The notes under the pieces: model-generated
What the model saw: the letters and a program-made list of their open reading frames with translations, nothing else
Database searches by the model: none
Told to the model about the DNA's origin: nothing
Shown: positions 21,601 to 36,600 of the stretch, in pieces
Layout of the letters: every line of letters starts with the position of its first letter
How positions within the stretch are numbered: position 1 is the first letter of the stretch
NCBI RefSeq assembly: GCF_037975245.1
Contig: NC_092568.1
Span: forward strand, 28,549,501 to 28,613,500
Direction of reading: 5' to 3'
Length of the DNA stretch: 64,000 nt
Source: Apostichopus japonicus
Taxonomy: Eukaryota > Echinodermata > Holothuroidea > Aspidochirotida > Stichopodidae
Translations under genes and position numbers: made by a program

Positions 21601-24600
21601 GGCATAAACTTCCCCCAATAACAGGTTTTCATGAAATAAACACCATTATTTCTAACGATACCTTTAACTCCCAGTGGTTGAATTTCCAGGGTGGTGAGTA
21701 GTTTTCTCTGTCGTCGCATTTGACTCTGATGTCAGCGGCTTTGAAGAGGGCGATGTAACTGTCGGCTTTATCATTGATGGCCTTCTTGTCTTCGTCTGTT
21801 GACTTGACTGTGATACCACATGGTACAATAATCACCTGAAAAAATGGATCAAGTTGAACAAACTTGTCTTCCAAAGACGGCTCATTAAACAGTTCAGTTC
21901 CTACTTACATCGTCTTAAAATAAACTTTGCTGAAAAATCTTCACAACCATAAAAAATGCAAAACATCAATAAAATAAGCTATGAGAATTTTTGTAAAGAG
22001 ACTAAGATGTTAATTTCCTTTTGTTGCACATATTCTTACCTGTACGCAAGCTACTTTTGGAGGTAGAATGAGACCCACGTTGTCACCGTGGGCCAAGCAG
22101 AGAGCACCAATTGTCCTGGTGGAGAGACCCCATGAATTCTGGTGGGCAAACTCTCGTTTATTCGGCTCGTTAGGATCTTCAAAACTGATGTCAAACATCT
22201 TTGAGAAATTCTGTCCCAGATGATGAGAGGTAGCTCCCTGCAAAAGAACAAAAATAATAAGAGAAAATTAAATAAATAAGTAAATAGCAGGCTCTTCATA
22301 ATTGCAAGGGATACGTTTGGTTCAAAAGTTCAAATCTCTTTGCTACTTTGCACATGTGTCAATCTCCCGGTGAAGTAGTTTTCTTACGGCCACTACAAGA
22401 AGTTTTAATTCTTACAATTTTGGATTTTGATTTTAACTGCTGTTGATGTACCTTAACACTTTTATTCCATATTAAGTAATTTCATAAACTGACAAGAGGA
22501 TACTTCTATTTCTTATGATAAAGACAAACTGGAAAATGAGTTCCAACTCCTTTCAATGGTGCCAACTTGAACTTGATAAAAACAAAAGTTAAAAACAAAA
22601 CTCCACTTATGCACAATCTTCCTACACAAAGTTGTTCCACTGTATGTAATATATATTTTAATTGACAAGGGGTTACATGTCTTTCTTATAACGATGACAA
22701 CCCGGAATGAATTCAACCACTTTCAACGGTGCCAACTCGAACATGATCGAAAGCTATCGATTCATTCTCACTTCTGCACGGTCTTCCTCCCTCCACATAG
22801 TTATTCCACTGTACGTAATCTCATAAACTGACAAGATGATACTCCTGTTTCTTATAATGAAGACAAACTTGAGATAGTTCAAGTAAATTTCAGTGGGCCC
22901 AACATTAAACATGATGAAAACTCTTGACTAATCTGTGGATTTGATTGGATTCAAAATTTCAATTACAAATACAGTGAGATGAAGCTTGAAGAGTCTGATC
23001 TAATACAAAGCAGCAGCCTGGTCATCCATAATCTCATCTCATGTTAAATTACATCGCCACCTTTCAGTTTACTTCAGAGTTCTTTTCCTTGGAAGTAGAA
23101 TAAGGAAAACTTAACCCACTTTCTTTGAGGTTTTGTTTTGTTGCCCCCAGCTAAACTTATCAATATAAGTGATATAAACTGTCATTTCTGGATGGAACTA
23201 TCTTACATCTGCACATTCTTTGCAAACTTTCTGTTTTTGACAGAGAGCATATTTATCTAATGAATACTTTCATTGTTATGTATGCTTCTTAGCCTGATCA
23301 ATAAAGTTGTTTTAAAATTTCTGGTTTTTAAACCTCCATTCATAGTTTATTTATCGTATGTCAAGTTGTCAATCTCCAAATTATTGGATCTCGTAAACTT
23401 TACAGCAAAATAATGTTCCTTACCTGAAGGCCTCTACCGCTGGCGACAATGAAAGCTTCAACAGTCGTTGTGAAGTCACCGCCGGCAAACTTTTCCTTTT
23501 CTGTCTTCCTACCCCGGACGACGGGCATGGCTAAAAGTTTCTCGTAAACGGCAGCGTAGAGTTCCAAGATCTTGTAAACTTCGTCAACAGCTTCTTCCCT
23601 CGTCGCCCAGGCTGTGTGACCTTCTTGCCAGAGGAATTCTCTTGTCCTCAAGAATGGCTGTGGGTGCTTAAACTCCCACCTCTGATGAGAAAGCAAAGAA
23701 AGCTTTTGTAGAGAAACTGTGTGGGTGTTTACCCTCCCACCTCTGATGAGAAAGGAACAAAAGCTTGTGTAGAGAAACTGGCAGTTTCTCTACAACTTTT
23801 GGTCCTATCTCACTTTTAAAACGATAAGAATATAGTTTACTGCCACACTGATTCTTCAAAACACTACGCAAAACATATTTCATAATAAGCCCTCAAAATA
23901 TTTCCATTCTTCCATAAAGATGGAAATAGCTGGAAAATCAGATATGATAATTAACCCAAGATAACTTCTGCATTCATCCCACTATGCATATGCAAAGTAG
24001 GCTAGGCCTAGGTATATTAGCTACAAAAGTGTTGTGGATCCAAGCCAAAAGTGATAACATTGGTTTGAAAAGTACCAAACAATCAATGTGTGTTGCACTG
24101 AGTATTAACAAGCTCCACACCAAGATACTTTAATAGCAGCCAATTGCTACAAAGTTGTGAATGCCATTTTTATTTTGTTCCTACTTTCCAATGTTGAGGA
24201 TTTTGCTTTATATACTGTTACAACCATACACTTCAAATGGGTCAGATTAAAGATGCAGGAATAAATTTGTTAAATGTTGTTATAACTGACGGGAATGTAC
24301 AGATCACAGATAGAAACGATTGGGTATTATACTCACCACTACATTACACCACTGGTTCAATTTGATTGGAAGATCTCGGTGTGATTGTACCCACTTTGAA
24401 TAAACAGGGTACATAACTGCAACAAAATCAAAATCAAATCAATCAATCAATAAGATCCTGAAGGGAAAAGGAAATGCAACAGCTAACTTGAAAACCAGCA
24501 GATCAGAGCCCTGCTGTGAAAACTTTTCCCTTGGGAAACCCATGTCCTGATTTCACTAGACAAGCCGTGACCCAGAATTTTGAAAGGCCTAAAATCAGCA

Positions 24601-27600
24601 AATTACTGATTAAAATACACACTGACCAATTTAATTCAACATTGACTGACAGTTAGTAAACAACAGCACACACACATGCATAATAAGAAAACTTGGTTAA
24701 CAAATCACTGTGGGACAGGAAGAAAGTAGACTGCAGGATACCAGTCAATTATTTTATTTTCTGATACCTGGTTCCCCAAAGAAAGAAAAAGTGTGGCAAT
24801 CCATTTTGAGGTTGCAACTCAGTTTGGAGAGCACAGCAGTTGTGTAATGTACTATTAAGATAACATTGTCAACATTTACATCTTTGAGAAACAAAAGGTC
24901 AGTATTCATATGCATACCGGTTTCACTGGTTGGTCGGATCGCAATTGGTTCTGCTAGCTCGGAATTTCCAGATCTGGTTACCCAGGCTACCTGCAGATAG
25001 AATTTGGAAGTCACAACTTAATGCAACATTCAAGGTTATATTTTTAAATTTGGAGATTTAAAAAAATCAGGCTAGCAGGCAAAAACAGTATTAATTGGTT
25101 AAAGAAGAATATCTTACAAAACCAAGGTCAGTACCTCAGAGATGACTCACCTACATTGCTAAGTCCTGTAGGTCTGGGGATTAAATCAAGGTCAGTCAAT
25201 TAGAGATGACTCAACTAAATTGCTAAGTCCTGTAGGGCTGGGGTAAAATCAAGATCAGTCAATCAGAGATGACTCAACTAAATTGCTAAGTCCTGTAGGG
25301 CTGGGGTAAAATCACCTATTTTGTTGATAAAGCCCAAAATTAAATGATGACACACACATATTGAAACAACTCACTTCAGGGGCAAAATCTGCAATGTGAG
25401 TCTTCTCCCTCTCTAAGGCACTCGCGGAGACAAACATCGGAAAATAACAGTTTTCAACGCCTAATTTCTTGATTTCTGCGTCAAAGAATGCTGTGATTTT
25501 CTCCCAGATGCTAAAGGACCAAGGACGCAGTACGTAACAGCCGCTGACGTCGTAGTATTCAATCATTTCAGATTTAATGATGACCTTTGACATGAATGGA
25601 AAGGTTTGACAATATAAACATCATTTCTGGCTTGTACACTGGTAATGCTAATTATTATCGTGGAATCTGTCAGGTTACCCATCAAGTGGAACTGAATTGA
25701 CTAGAAACATCTTGACCGTCTCACTAATCCCTCTACGGAAATACGTCCCTCACTAATCCCTCACTAATCCCTCACTAATCCCTCTACGGAAATACAACTT
25801 GAACAGAATGACAACACATCAACCCAGTGGAGATGTTTCTCACTTCTTCCATTCTGCAACTTTTCAAAAAAACCAAAACTCCAAAAATAACTGTCAATGT
25901 TTACACCGATTCGCCAGTCCATTGATTATTTCATCGAGTACATCTTTGTGACCACTGATGGGAACATTGCCAATATTTTGTACTCTACCTGTGAGTACCA
26001 ATCACTGAGGTTTTCTTCCTTCTTTGCTTCTAGACCGAGTCTTGTCTGTTTCTTTCCTCCACTGTCCTCTTCTGCCGCAGCCTCCTTCTTCTGTTTGGAT
26101 TCTTTCTCTCCACCTGAAATATTTCAGATGCAAAAATCATGATCAAAGGCCAAAATAGACACAAAAAAAAACATCTGTTTTTTCTATAGCGGGGGTTCAA
26201 CTTCTCGGCAAGGCATCCCACTACTAAATCGTACGAAAAGTGGAGGCATTGCAACTTTTAATGGAAAACTGTCAACAGTGTATTCACTTTAAAGAAACAA
26301 ACTCATTTTGATATTGTTGAAGACTATATATTCCATATCCATTGCTATAGTTATCTTCATATTTTGCTAAACAATTTTCTTCTAAATTACTTTCTGCTGA
26401 AATTGTTACCTTTTCCTTTCTTATCCTTTCCTTTCTTTTCCTGTTTCTTAGCTCCGGGTGGCTGGTAATCGGATCCAGTCGATGTCTTATACTGGCTCTT
26501 CAGATCCAACAGGGTCTTTACTTCTGCATCAACCTCTTCCTGAATAAAATGTGGACGAGGAGGAGAGGAAGAAAGGTTGTGCTCAGATCAATTACACGAC
26601 ACAAAACATTCTACTTACTTCAACATATTGTCCAAGTCACGATGCTCCTTTACAGAATGAAATATTCAGCATTCAAAGGTTTAAAGTGTTTCTCCTATTG
26701 TTCAGAATGGTTCGTAACAATGTTTACAAAACTATTGGGTCTCAAAATTAAATTGCCGGATTTTAAAGTTTTAGCGGACTTATTGCTAGTCTTGGAAAAC
26801 AAGATGATCATCTCTCAGCAACAAAATGATAACGTAAGTTAATCAGCAGTTTGCACCACAGTGACCATACTCATATATGCCATATGTTAAACATGGTAAC
26901 TCAACAGTTACATGAATAATGGGTTTCTCAGTGACCACATTTACCTTTGGAGCTTTCTTTGATTTCAAATTCCTGACTTTATCACCTTGCTCCTTGATTT
27001 TTTCAGCAAGGGCATCAGCTGCTGCATTTCCATGTCCAGGGTTGTCACTTCCTGGGTTACCGTGTCCAGGGTTACCGTGGCCTGGGTTACTTGCTTTCTT
27101 TGGTGGGTTGGAACCTGGTTTGTAGTCTACACCTGTGGCAGCCTTGTATTTAACCTTCAGGGACAGTAAGATCTTAACTTCAGCATCAATGTCTACCTGC
27201 AGAGAGTAGAAATGAAAAAAGGAAAAATGCAAAAAAAACACACAATCATACAAGTCTGCAAAACATAGTAATGACACAACTAGTAAAGAGCAGTCAGCAA
27301 CCTAACCACAATTCAGTCAACAAAAACAACCCCCCCCCCACCACCATCCCCCATTGTAATATAAACCTGTTGTCATCCTTTAGAGATTCACAAAACCCTA
27401 CCTACATTAGAATGGAGTACCACTGAATGAATCATGCTAATCACACTATGTCACAATAAAAATTGAAAACTTAAGAAAAAAAGGTTAAGAGTAAGGACAG
27501 GTTCTTTAAGCTAACAATATTAGCTGTAAAGGGTTATCAAAAGTGAGCTACCTTTGGAGCTTTACTCGACTTCAGACTTCTGACTTTATCACCTTGGGCA

Positions 27601-30600
27601 GTTATCTTCTCCACTAGTGCTGCTACATCTGCTTCGCCATGTCCAGGGTTGCCGTGCCCAGGGTTGCCGTGCCCAGGGTTGTCGGACCCAGGGTTGCCAT
27701 GCCCAGGATTGTCAGTTTTAGGTGGCTTAGCACCTGGCTTGTAATCCACACCAGTCATGTTCTTATAATCACTCTTCAGTGACAAAAGAACCTTTACAGC
27801 TTGATCTATCTCATCCTGGAAGAAATCAAATGATGGAGAAAGTCTCCTTTTTACTTATTTTGAGATTTCTTACATGCCATACTGGAGTGCTACACTGGGC
27901 ACACATGAAATAGACACTGTTTGCACAAGGGTAGTTGCATGACACTGAGACAATTTTTGTGTTAAACTGTTCTTGAATTAAGTAAACATTTGAAGTACAA
28001 CCACACATAAATTAAATAAAAATTCAATCAATAAATACAGTGACTGAACTTTTCTGAGATAAAACAAAAAATCAACATTCTGCATTTCTGACATGATGTG
28101 CTGAAGCTCTGCATCGGGAATATCCAAGAATATTCACCTTTGCTGCTTTCTTTGACTTTAGGTCCCGGACACTATCTCCCTGAGCAGTTATTCTGGCAAT
28201 GACAGCTTCCACTTCCTGTGGAGAGGCAGTGGTAGTAGGAACTGCTGAGTCACTTGATCCACCCTTGTTCTTGCCTTTCTTACTCTTGCTTGCTTCCTGT
28301 GAGTAAACAGAAAGAGAAATTGGTGAGAAGAGAACCAACTTACATGAAACAGATCTACTACGATCTGTAAGCAGGGATATATATCCACATATATATATCC
28401 ACCCTTCTGTCTTATCTTTCTTATCTCAGTGACTTTCAATAACTCTGAAATATAGTCATGTTAGTGTATTAAAGAAATCAAATATCTTTGGATGGTCAAA
28501 TGAGGTTATGTCAAATCTTGGTCTTTCATTCTGCTGTGAGTGAATGCAGTCATATTTGGCTGACAGGACTAAGCTCAATTATCGTAAAGTAAGGTAAACT
28601 AGACGATTATGCTAACAATTGAGAGTTCCAGAAATTAGCTTGCAAACTGTTCTAAGCTATCTGTAAGTGTTGATAACCAAGAAAAAAAGGAACTGCATGG
28701 TCATTGGTCAATCCACTAATCGTGAAATGACCATCGAGGCGGTGGACTATTACCTGAGGAGCATTCTTAGTACTGTCACTCGTTGTGCTGGTTGTCTTTT
28801 TACCGTCAGGTATGTTGAACAATATGCATGGACTGGTTCTGCTTGTGTGACGACTAACGGAGAAAAAGGAAAGAGAATTGAATACACATGAATAAATCAA
28901 GAACTCAAAAAATAAAAGCACCACCTTTGATTGTAGCGGAAAAGGATTGGATCTGTGGAGGTGGGCAGGGGGGGGGGGGATGGTTTTAACATTAAAGAAC
29001 AGTGGGAAATTTAACTTTGATATTTGTAACAGTATTTGCAGTTTCTCTTAAGTAAGGAGTATAAGTAATTTGGAAACTGTGCTTACAGGATTTCGTTCAT
29101 GCCATATTTCATTCTTTTTTTATTACCTGGCTGGAGCATACGCCTGATCACATATGAAGTATCCTTTTCGTTGCATTTGGATGATTTCTCCTTTCTTCAG
29201 AGAGGCCAGTTCTGGATCTCCTAGGACTGCAGTCTCATGCTACAATAATACAAAACAAATAAGACTCTTGACCACCTCATCCTTAACCCTACATCTAATA
29301 CGACATTAATATCCCACGCTAGTCATGTGATAGATATATCGATTAAACAAGCAGAGGCAAGACACACATTTACTGACAGATAGGGCAAACTCATTGACTC
29401 ACTCTTGAATTTTTGTTGACGAACTGTTTGAAATCTTCGTCTTTGCCAAGTATTCCTTTGGAGATCAGATCGTCAAAATAGATTAACGTGGTCGGTACGA
29501 ATGGCGCATTTCCAGTCTCGGCCAACCAAGTAATTTTCGTCGTCTTTCTGTAGTCCTGCATTAACATAGGAAAAGGAGAAAAACTAGATGGTATGAACAA
29601 TTATCTTAATCTGATCTCCTCTGCTCCTATATTTTCCAAAATAAATTTTTTATAAAGTTTCGAGAACACAACACCATTTTTCTTGTGGCTAGTCGGTCAA
29701 CTGATGTAATTCTGGTATTTTACTTCTTTTGAACACATCTATCGTTCTGTTGTCCTTGTCATAATAAACTACTATCACTGGCTTCTGTATTTATTTCTAC
29801 GGTTACAGGTTAAAAGGGTCAATTTTAAATTGATATTATCTTTCATTCACAAATATACATGAAAGTAAAAATAATAGTACATTTTTATGGAGAATACACC
29901 CCACACCCACCCCTCTTCCAAAGAATTTTTTTTTTTAATAACACCGGTCAGAGCTTACCTCATTTTCAAGATTCAGATCAGCAGTCATGGAAATAACTTT
30001 TCCAGAGCCATCCCTGGCAATACAATGAAGAGAATGACAAGAATTAAAATGAAATATATATTAAATATAAATCAAATTAAATATAACAAACATGCTGACC
30101 ATTCTCAGGTTCTCAAACAAATGTAGTCAGATACATTTTTGCATAACATTAAATAAAATACCCACTGTCTCAATGTCTTTCCTTATCTGCAATAATTGAG
30201 GTACTGGAGCATTTCAAGGAGATACAAACCCACCTATCGCCATTTTACCTTGTATGACTGAGATCTATGTGAAGAACAACTGCCTTAAACCGCTAAGGAA
30301 ATTCTTGATTGGTTTGTGGATATACAGCTCGCTTAAAAGCTGTGTCTGGGAGCAGTCATTTTGTTATGTCGCGGTGCTTTAGGACATGAAACCTTTTACT
30401 TGCTCTAGTGGGGGGTGGGGTTGAGGCGGGGGGAATTGTAAACACATTAAACAATTCTGTGACATACTTGTTTATCTTCTGGATGATGAGATTCCCCCAG
30501 TTGATGAAAGTAACAATTTCTCCTTCATTGAATAGTACTGCGTCGGCTTGGTCCACAAACACCTTGTCGCTGTACCAGACCTTCTTGTTACCGATTGCGT

Positions 30601-33600
30601 TGTTCTATGTATGGGAACGGGAGTATTAGACAACTGTACTTTGGGAGACAGGTACAATAATACAACAACCCACTATAATACTCATAATGTCTCAGGGTCT
30701 CAACCCAAACTTCCAGCAGGTCTGGTGTATGTGCTGCATTATTATTATCATTATTCAGCACACTGATGAAACAACTTTATCAGAGATAGTGTTTTCAATA
30801 TTTGCATATCTTTAACAAATAAAACACTTTCAATTTCACTATGGTAGAAAGCTTTACTATGAAAAGATAAAAGAGATTCACATTTTTATGATGTTTCCAA
30901 ATGATTATTATTCTATCAGTATTAGCCTGTACCGTTTAAAAAAAAATACTTTGAAAAAAAAAAACCAGTGACCTACCGAAAATTTTGTCTGGGTCTTGAC
31001 CAACATTTTGTGCATTAATTAACAGAGGATTCATTCCTGATGTTCTAATCAAATTCCATTTACTTGATCTCACATTCTCATAAAACCAAAAGGATCCCCT
31101 ACCCCCTCCTTTGTAAATTTTGGAGTAATAGAAACAACTTTCTCACTGAACAAATGTAAACATTGTTTAATAGTGAAATCCACCCAAGCTTCCCTTTCCT
31201 TGTCCTTTGACGTTGTGAGAAAATTTACACCACTGCAATAACGGCATGAATGGCTTTCAATTTAAACAGCATAAAATACACTTGATACATGGACACCAAA
31301 ACTGCAACAAATACAAAATCAGTATGGCTTTAATTTGACAATACATATTCGAAGAGATATTTGAGGACGAAATGTCGCTCACTGATAAGAATGATTATCC
31401 AGGAAGCTGTTGCAAGATGAGCTATTACTAAGTCTGAAAATTTATATCTACCTTGAAGAGGATCGGCAGATGTGAGGGACAAGCTGAATGAGATTTATAA
31501 ATAACTGTACCTTGGCATGTTTGGGAACATCCTTGGCTTCCACTTTAACACCACTAACGGTGACCGGAACGGCATCTTTATCTACTACTCCGTTATAACG
31601 AGGAATGATGGGGTCAATGACCTTTCGATTGAAGCTCCAGATCTTGTCCCACTCCATCATGACAACAGCCCTTGATGATCCCTGGATGATGAAATGACCA
31701 CTATTTTGTATTTATTTTTCAAACTTTACAACTAGAGGGATAGCTACTACAACTGCAATTCACTTATGATTTACACTTGATAAACCCAGGGGATCGTACA
31801 AACTTTGGGTAGTGACTAATCATGTAAGGAACGAGAGGATTTTTGGATTGGTGGTGCGGTGTCTTTAATGAATTGTTAGAGACCCAGAGTTGTGAGTATA
31901 AAGATTACGATTATTATGCTGTATGCTGCTCAATGTTCATGTACGACAGGATATTTTACTTTTGAGATTAAAAGATACACTACACAGCTCTCACAAATCC
32001 TTTCACTACATCCATCTACTGATTGCACCTCCCTAGTGCTAAAGTAAGAGCAAATCTAGTAACAACATTGGGGGATGAGGGGGGTCCCTTATATCTATCC
32101 CAGCTCCCATCCCCTCCCTCTGGAGGAAACATATGCCATCTCTCATTACTAGGGTCTACTTGTTGCATTTCTCAATGTGTAGGTAGGTAAGACCAATAGC
32201 AACATAATTACTTCCCCCCTCCCTCCCCTCCCCTCCTCATATCCAAATGTAAATCAAAACTTTAGCAACTCCTGAAAACAATACACTATATCATACCTAC
32301 CTGAGCTGCAATAAACTGCTTCAGACCTTCTATTGTCATGCCCCTTCTTATAACTCCTCTAACAGTTGGAAAACGTGGATCATTCCTATCACAAAAAAAA
32401 GTAAAAAGTCACAGATCATATGGAAGAATTGCCTACTCTGAATATTGTAAAGTGTGGCACAAATGGCTGTCTGCATTTCTGATTTCACTATACCTATACC
32501 TTGGCTGCAACTCATTCAGAGGGCTGCTGTCTGAAACTATATTTTTTTATAAATTTTTCTAGTTCTTTCAACAAAACTTGCAAATGTGACACTTTTTTAA
32601 GTACTGTAGAAAGAGACAGAAAGTAAGAAAACATTCTTGCCTGGTTTTTTAAGTATCATGTTTTTTAAGTAAATCTAGAAAATGATCCCTAAACCTCATA
32701 CAACAAGAAAATGTACACTGGGAAGACAAAACAAACTCACCATCCCTCGACAAGCTTCTCGTCCACGAACCACGTCAGTTTCCGTTTGGAGAGGACAGTG
32801 TGTTGAAGGTTGAGCCTGCTGTACTCCCAGATGTGTGGCTTCCTCATCTTCAGAGCATCCAGGATGAAGTAATATTGATCATCTCTATCGTGGTATTCTG
32901 TTGTCCTGAGTGCGTGGGTCACTCCCTCTAAACTGTCTACGATGGGGCATGCAAAGTCGTAGGTAGGATACGCCCTGCGGGTAGAAAAGTGTGCAGACGT
33001 ATTCTATACAGGTACGAATGCCGGTTTAAATTTTATGGGTGTATTGTGTTCCCAATTTTTTCACAAACAGAAAATCCATTCATTTCTGTTCTGTGACACG
33101 GCTATCATGCACAATCTCTAGTTCAAACAGGTGTGCAGCCCACATTGACGGATGACTGTACACACAAATTAAATCTGATATGTTGTTGACACTTTAAAGA
33201 TTAATTTTTTACCAAACCAGTAGATTTCATACCAATTTAAACGTTTCTAGAAATGACCCTCTAATTATTGGAAGCTAATCAATTAAAGCAGATGAGCTTC
33301 TTAGTCTGGCAAACATTAGGTCAGTTAATCAGATGCAACACAAAACTTAACAGGAAACATTTTTATGGTCTCTACCAACATGTCAATAATGCTTTCGAAA
33401 TTTGTCCAGAACAAATGGTGTCGAATGTCACTCAAGGGTGCTCTGTTTTTTTTAAATGAAGTTTAAAGAACATTTTTTTGTACAGGTCATAAGACTAACA
33501 ATAATCACATTGGATTAACAGTAACAAGTAGACTTGCACTATTAAGGCCAAGTTAGCTTTAATTACAAGGAGCATTCCAGAAACTTAGTACATTATAAAT

Positions 33601-36600
33601 GGAAAATACAAATTAATTTTTTATCTACAGTCAACCTTTTGTAATATCATTTAAATGATTGCAACAACTTTAAAACTTCTTTAACATACTTGTATTTGTC
33701 TCCACATCGTACGTGAGCCTCCAGCTTACACCTGTAGATGGTAGGATCTCTCATACACCCGTTATTACTCTTCATGTCCATTTTCATTCGTAAGGCACAC
33801 TTCTGGCCGACCTCTGACCCTTTCTTCATCTCACTCCAGAGCTGTAGATTTTTCTCAACCGCTAAAATGAAAAGAAGGAAGGTGATTTCTGCATTGATGT
33901 TTCCTTATCATTCGAAAGTCTGCAACCAAACACTTCCTTTCTTATGATAATTCTTCAAAAAAAAAATCCAAGGAAATGTCCTCTTAGAACTTTCTTATAA
34001 AAGATGGAATATCTTCTTCTTCTTCTTCATACGTTGCAGAAACCCATAGGGCATAAGTGCAAATGTTGATCATCTCATTTAACATTTGGAAACAAAAGTC
34101 AGGTTTGACAGAAATACCCTGATAAATTACTCTTCAAATACACCGGTGTGTATGCAATGTCACAAATGAACATTCGAGCAAGTACTTTTTGAACCCAGGA
34201 TTCACCTCCAATAACCCCACCCTCACCCACAGATAGCGTTGTGCGGTAGTCGGATTTCACACAACCGGTAGTGTTGCAACATGAATACCGGTATCGTAAC
34301 TACAACCGGTATTTTCCTCAACTTTCATCTACGGTTCAAAGCACTTAGTTACGAGACTGTCAATGTCATACATTCAATATGCATAGCCTAGGCTATGTAC
34401 ATACTCTTACACGCACGTTTATAAAAAAAATTTAAAAAATAACACGCTATATTAGGGCCTTTGTTTTTTAACATACACTGCCAAAAGAAAAGCACAAACC
34501 TTGGAAAAAAGCAACCCACACCATCCTTCATTCATACTCGACGTACGATATTAGATTAACACGTTCGCACGTGGATTAAACTTGTAATCCGTACACAAAC
34601 ATAAATTGGGATTTCCCCACTATTCCATGATATTGGAATAGGGCAACCCCTTCAAGTTCAAAAGTTCACAATGAAAAGTTTTTAACTATCAACAAGTCAC
34701 CACGTGTTTGGAACTTCAGACAATTAGAATATAACATAGGGGCTACGTAAATACGGGATTACAAACTACATACATAAGAATAGTACAGATTTATTTTGAT
34801 CGTTAATCGGCTGTTCTTTACTCCAGGAAATATACTTTGAATACGTGCAATATCAATCTTTCGTACAAAAGTTCTTAAAAATTAAAAAAGTAGCGAAAGA
34901 TAAATATAAATGACATCGTGGAACCCCCCGTATTAATAAACGAATCCATTTCATTACAGCATCAAAATCTCAAGTACTGCACTGCTGTGTACCTGTACCG
35001 TATAGGCTATAATAATATACAGTCCCGTGCGAAGATGGATTTAAACTGGATATACTCCCTGCGGTTTGGGCTCAAAATTTATAAAATCGTTAAAATTATT
35101 ATAACAAAATGAGGTGAAATGCATAAGGGTAAGATTTTGTACATGGGAACCTTGACAATCATCGTTTGAAGGAAGAATAAATAACGAAAATTTCAGAATA
35201 ATTCGAGGTCCCATAACATGTTGAGCGCAAGTAACGTTCGATATTTATTGTAGCCTAGGTCCAAATTACTACGTGAAGTTGATTTGTTAATATATAGCCT
35301 AGTCTAGGCCAGTACGTAAGTTGATCAGATATTATTCAAACTAAGAACACAGAAACCAGAAAAAATCGTGTTTTATTTTCTTTATTTCAAATAGTAACAC
35401 GTAGATATTTTTATTATGTCCGGGATTCCCGGGAATGATACCGAAACGAATGTAATAACCGGTTGTTTTCCCAATACCGGTAGTAGTTACACATTGCACT
35501 GTGATCGGGATTAGTCAATACCGGTATCGGGATACCGGTATTCACTTGACTACCGGGATCCCGCACAACCCTACCCACAGAGGGTTATAAAGCCATTTTC
35601 TCAGCTAACCAACTTATACATAGCCTTCTATCCGCAACTTGGACAGTTGATGGCAAGACCAAGTAGTTGTTACTTCATGAAAATTCTGAATGTAGCTTAT
35701 TAAACCAACCAATGACAATTGATGTAATCAAACAACAGTTCCAAGATCAGAAACTATGGTTCAGTAAACTGAAGGCTAGTAGAGCGAAACAAAACCTTCA
35801 TCTACAGTTGTCATGATCTAATAACCATATTCCTAGATGGCTACACAGATTTGCTTTGGTAACTGAAGTTTATAACAAGTAAAATCGAACGGCATAATTT
35901 ACTAACAGTTATTTCTGTTCTTTGATTCTTCTCTCAGATCTCTCTGTCTCTTCATTTCCTCAGGATCTGTGTCATCCACATATGCCTTGCTCGACTTGAT
36001 CAAGTCCTCTGCAATGGTTATCATTCGATCAAAATGATCCGAGGTATGAGTGAATAAATCTGGTTGAATGTCAAGTAGCTTCAAATCTTCTAAGATAACC
36101 TGGATAAGAAACGGATACAAAATGGTGATACGTTCAAATGCTTTCCTTGTCTCATATAAAATACTCCATTTAATTTTCTTACATGGCTTTGGAGAAGAAA
36201 CTCTGGGAGAAAATACACACACTAAATAAACATCAAAATGGTGAAACGGCTTTCCACAAATTTGGCTCGGGATTGACCTGCCGAGGGCTTTTATACTGAT
36301 AATGCAAAGCAAACATCTCACCAGTAATGTTCCACACATTAAGTATTATGTGCAGACATTTGAGGATTACTATCAATGGCAATATTGCAATTTACAATAA
36401 ATCGATAGTACTACATTAAGCATGAATTCTTGTGTCACAACTGCAAACGACGATAAACCAATAATAGAAACTGACCTGTTCAAACTCGCTGCTTTCTTTA
36501 GCTGGATTGGTGTCATCAAACCTCATAATGAGTTTACCTTTAAATGCTTGCTGGTAATATTGGTTCAAAAGAGCAGCTTTAGCATGACCAATATGAAGAT

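Noticed and set aside
26919-27169. Plus-strand frame with repeated PGLP/PCPG, collagen-like
   Set aside because: It is the antisense of the NPGHG linker of EPRS.
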